Below, one piece after another: positions 62,804-64,000 of a stretch of DNA of 64,000 nt. Source of the stretch: Syngnathus acus (Eukaryota > Chordata > Actinopteri > Syngnathiformes > Syngnathidae); NCBI RefSeq assembly GCF_901709675.1, contig NW_023590223.1:1-64000 (forward strand), written 5' to 3'. The notes under the pieces are model-generated. The model was not told where the DNA came from and made no database searches. It saw only the letters and a program-made list of their open reading frames with translations. A program made the translations under genes and the position numbers. How positions within the stretch are numbered: the stretch's first letter is position 1; each line of letters starts with the position of its first letter.

Positions 62804-62941
62804 TTTGGTCAACATTAGCTATGTGCACTTGAATCTTAAGCGCTGAAGTGACTCACAGACACTGTCAACAAAGAAGTTTTTCCCATGTTGTCTCATCTCA
62901 AGTCTTTGGGATCATTGGATCTGCGCAGTCTGATAGTTCCA

Positions 62942-63258
62942 CCACCAGCTCAGTGGCCTAGTGGTAGAGTGTCCGCCCTGAGACTGGAAGGTTGTGGGTT
63001 CAAACCCCGGCCGGGTCATACCAAAGACTATAAAAATGGGACCCATTGCCTCCCTGCTTGGCACTCAGCATTAAGGGTTGGAGTTGGGGGGGTTAAATCA
63101 CCAACTGATTCCCGAGCGCGGCACCGCTGCTGCTCACTGCTCCCCTCTCCCCCAGGGGATGGATTAAAATCACACGGGGATGGGTTAAATGCAGAGGACA
63201 AATTTCACCGCACCCAGGTGTGTGTGTGACGATCATTGGGACTTTAATCTTTAATCTT
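62942..63258 (+). mobile_element. tRNA-derived SINE, full length
   Basis: The head CAGCTCAGTGGCCTAGTGG with GGTTCAAACCC supplies A- and B-box-like sequence. The body matches 30926-31190 and the end is gggactttaatctttaatc. The paralogous locus at 56420-56450 lacks it. RNA polymerase III promoter elements look sound. Confidence 0.82.
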
Positions 63259-63293
63259 AATTTTAACATCAACATTCTTTCATGGTATGCCTG

Positions 63294-63678
63294 TGTTAGA
63301 GTGGTGCTCACTCTAACTTATTTTGCAAGAACCACACGGGAGACAGTATGCCCTTTTAAACACCTGCAGGTGGAGAGTCATTCGTCGCTGTGCATACAGC
63401 GATGATCGAATGAGGTCTGACTCTGGCCTCTTGCAAGAGCATTTTTATTAAGAGAAACAGGGTGGGGGTGAGAGTGGACTGGATGGAGAGAAAGCCCTTG
63501 ACCTCTAGTCAAAGCATAGCAGGGGGTGTTTTACGACGTTGTGTAGGATGGGACAAGCTAGGTTATTTATTACAGGTTACATTCCAACATAAGCATAAAA
63601 CTAATCTAGCTAGGTTATTTATTACAGGTTACATTCCAACATAATCATACGATCAAGATAATCTGGAAAACCCTGACA
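63294..63678 (-). repeat. solo LTR related to the ERV LTR
   Basis: TGTTAG and CCTGACA ends bound 385 bp. The 5-bp target duplication GCCTG lies at 63289-63293 and 63679-63683. In reverse, the region gacaagctaggttattta to gacctctagtcaaagc matches the ERV LTR near 37040-37120. An internal 55-60 bp segment (ggttatttattacagg) is duplicated. The empty site is seen at 56460. Confidence 0.85.
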
Positions 63679-63738
63679 GCCTGGGTGTCCTGGCTGAAGA
63701 TCCTAAAGAAAAGACCCTAAAACTCATTGTATGCTATT

Positions 63739-63794
63739 GCATGATCGTATAGCGTTGTGGCCGCAGCATCCCCGGAACGAAGCTGGGTCATGGC
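63739..63794 (+). pseudogene. tRNA-His-like pseudogene with D-arm deletion
   Basis: GCATGATCGTATAG is joined directly to GCGTTGTGGCCGCAGC. About 13 bases of the D-arm and anticodon 5' strand are lost. The 3' part (tgggtcatggc) still resembles tRNA-His. From 63800 to the end no gene is recognised. Confidence 0.65.
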
Positions 63795-64000
63795 GTAATT
63801 AAATTACCTTGCTGAATTTGTCCGTTGTTCACTGTTGCCAAACAGCCTTCTGTTAAACACAAGCTTCCAGACATTACGTCCACCTATGTTTCAATATCAA
63901 GTTTATTTCATCAAGTTTTTCTGAATTCATCTTGGTGAAACTCCCTCAGGCATTCCTATCTTTTTTTAGGCCTGGCTGCCACGAGGCAGCGGTAGACATA

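Overview
The window looks like nuclear DNA of a ray-finned fish, most likely a percomorph teleost. The evidence is the mix of mobile elements: L2/CR1-, Rex1- and RTE-type LINEs, a BEL/Pao retrotransposon, a gamma/epsilon-like endogenous retrovirus, several hAT and pogo/Tigger families, and tRNA-derived SINEs. There are also long (AC)n tracts and vertebrate-type nuclear tRNA genes. No bacterial-style operon is present. I see no complete host protein-coding gene; the best candidate is a pair of exons on the minus strand near 47.1-48.2 kb. The species cannot be named from sequence alone.

Layout. 1-5.4 kb: LTR and pogo fragments, a SINE split by a LINE, a tRNA-Pro/tRNA-His block and two hAT elements. 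5.4-21.4 kb: a nested stack. An RTE-like LINE is split by a 10.9 kb BEL/Pao element (5-bp target duplication ATCAT), which is split by an L2-type LINE; the RTE 3' part is also split by a hAT element (8-bp duplication). 21.4-26.3 kb: pogo/LTR fragments, then an array of tRNA-Met-, tRNA-Arg- and tRNA-Lys-like genes with TTAGGG-like spacers and a hAT insertion. 26.3-28.1 kb: a truncated LINE. 28.1-31.5 kb: a GC-rich minisatellite, a Tigger derivative, tRNA-Arg/His remnants and a SINE. 31.5-43.9 kb: a CR1/L2-type LINE with an SGNH-esterase ORF1, split by a second L2 LINE and by a 6.95 kb endogenous retrovirus with nearly identical LTRs. 44.4-45.1 kb: a second copy of the tRNA-Pro block. 45.1-46.5 kb: nested DNA-transposon derivatives and a LINE 3' end. 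46.6-51.1 kb: a tRNA-Gln-derived array interleaved with CCCTAA-like tracts. 51.3-55.5 kb: a Tigger derivative and a second RTE-like LINE. 56.5-62.6 kb: a pogo element, inserted at TA inside a tRNA-His gene, that contains two L2 LINEs in opposite orientation. 62.7-64 kb: tRNA-Arg/His remnants, a SINE and a solo LTR.

How the parts relate. About thirty tRNA-like sequences (Pro, His, Arg, Met, Lys, Gln) form tandem families in which bodies are conserved while anticodons drift. Degenerate telomere-like sequence lies beside the Pro, Met and Gln families, and in the Gln family it starts at a fixed point inside the tRNA. Several transposons have landed in or beside tRNA genes. Most element genes carry one or more breaks, but several are recent: the retroviral LTRs differ at only two sites that I found, and one L2 copy shows a single extra base as its only obvious lesion.
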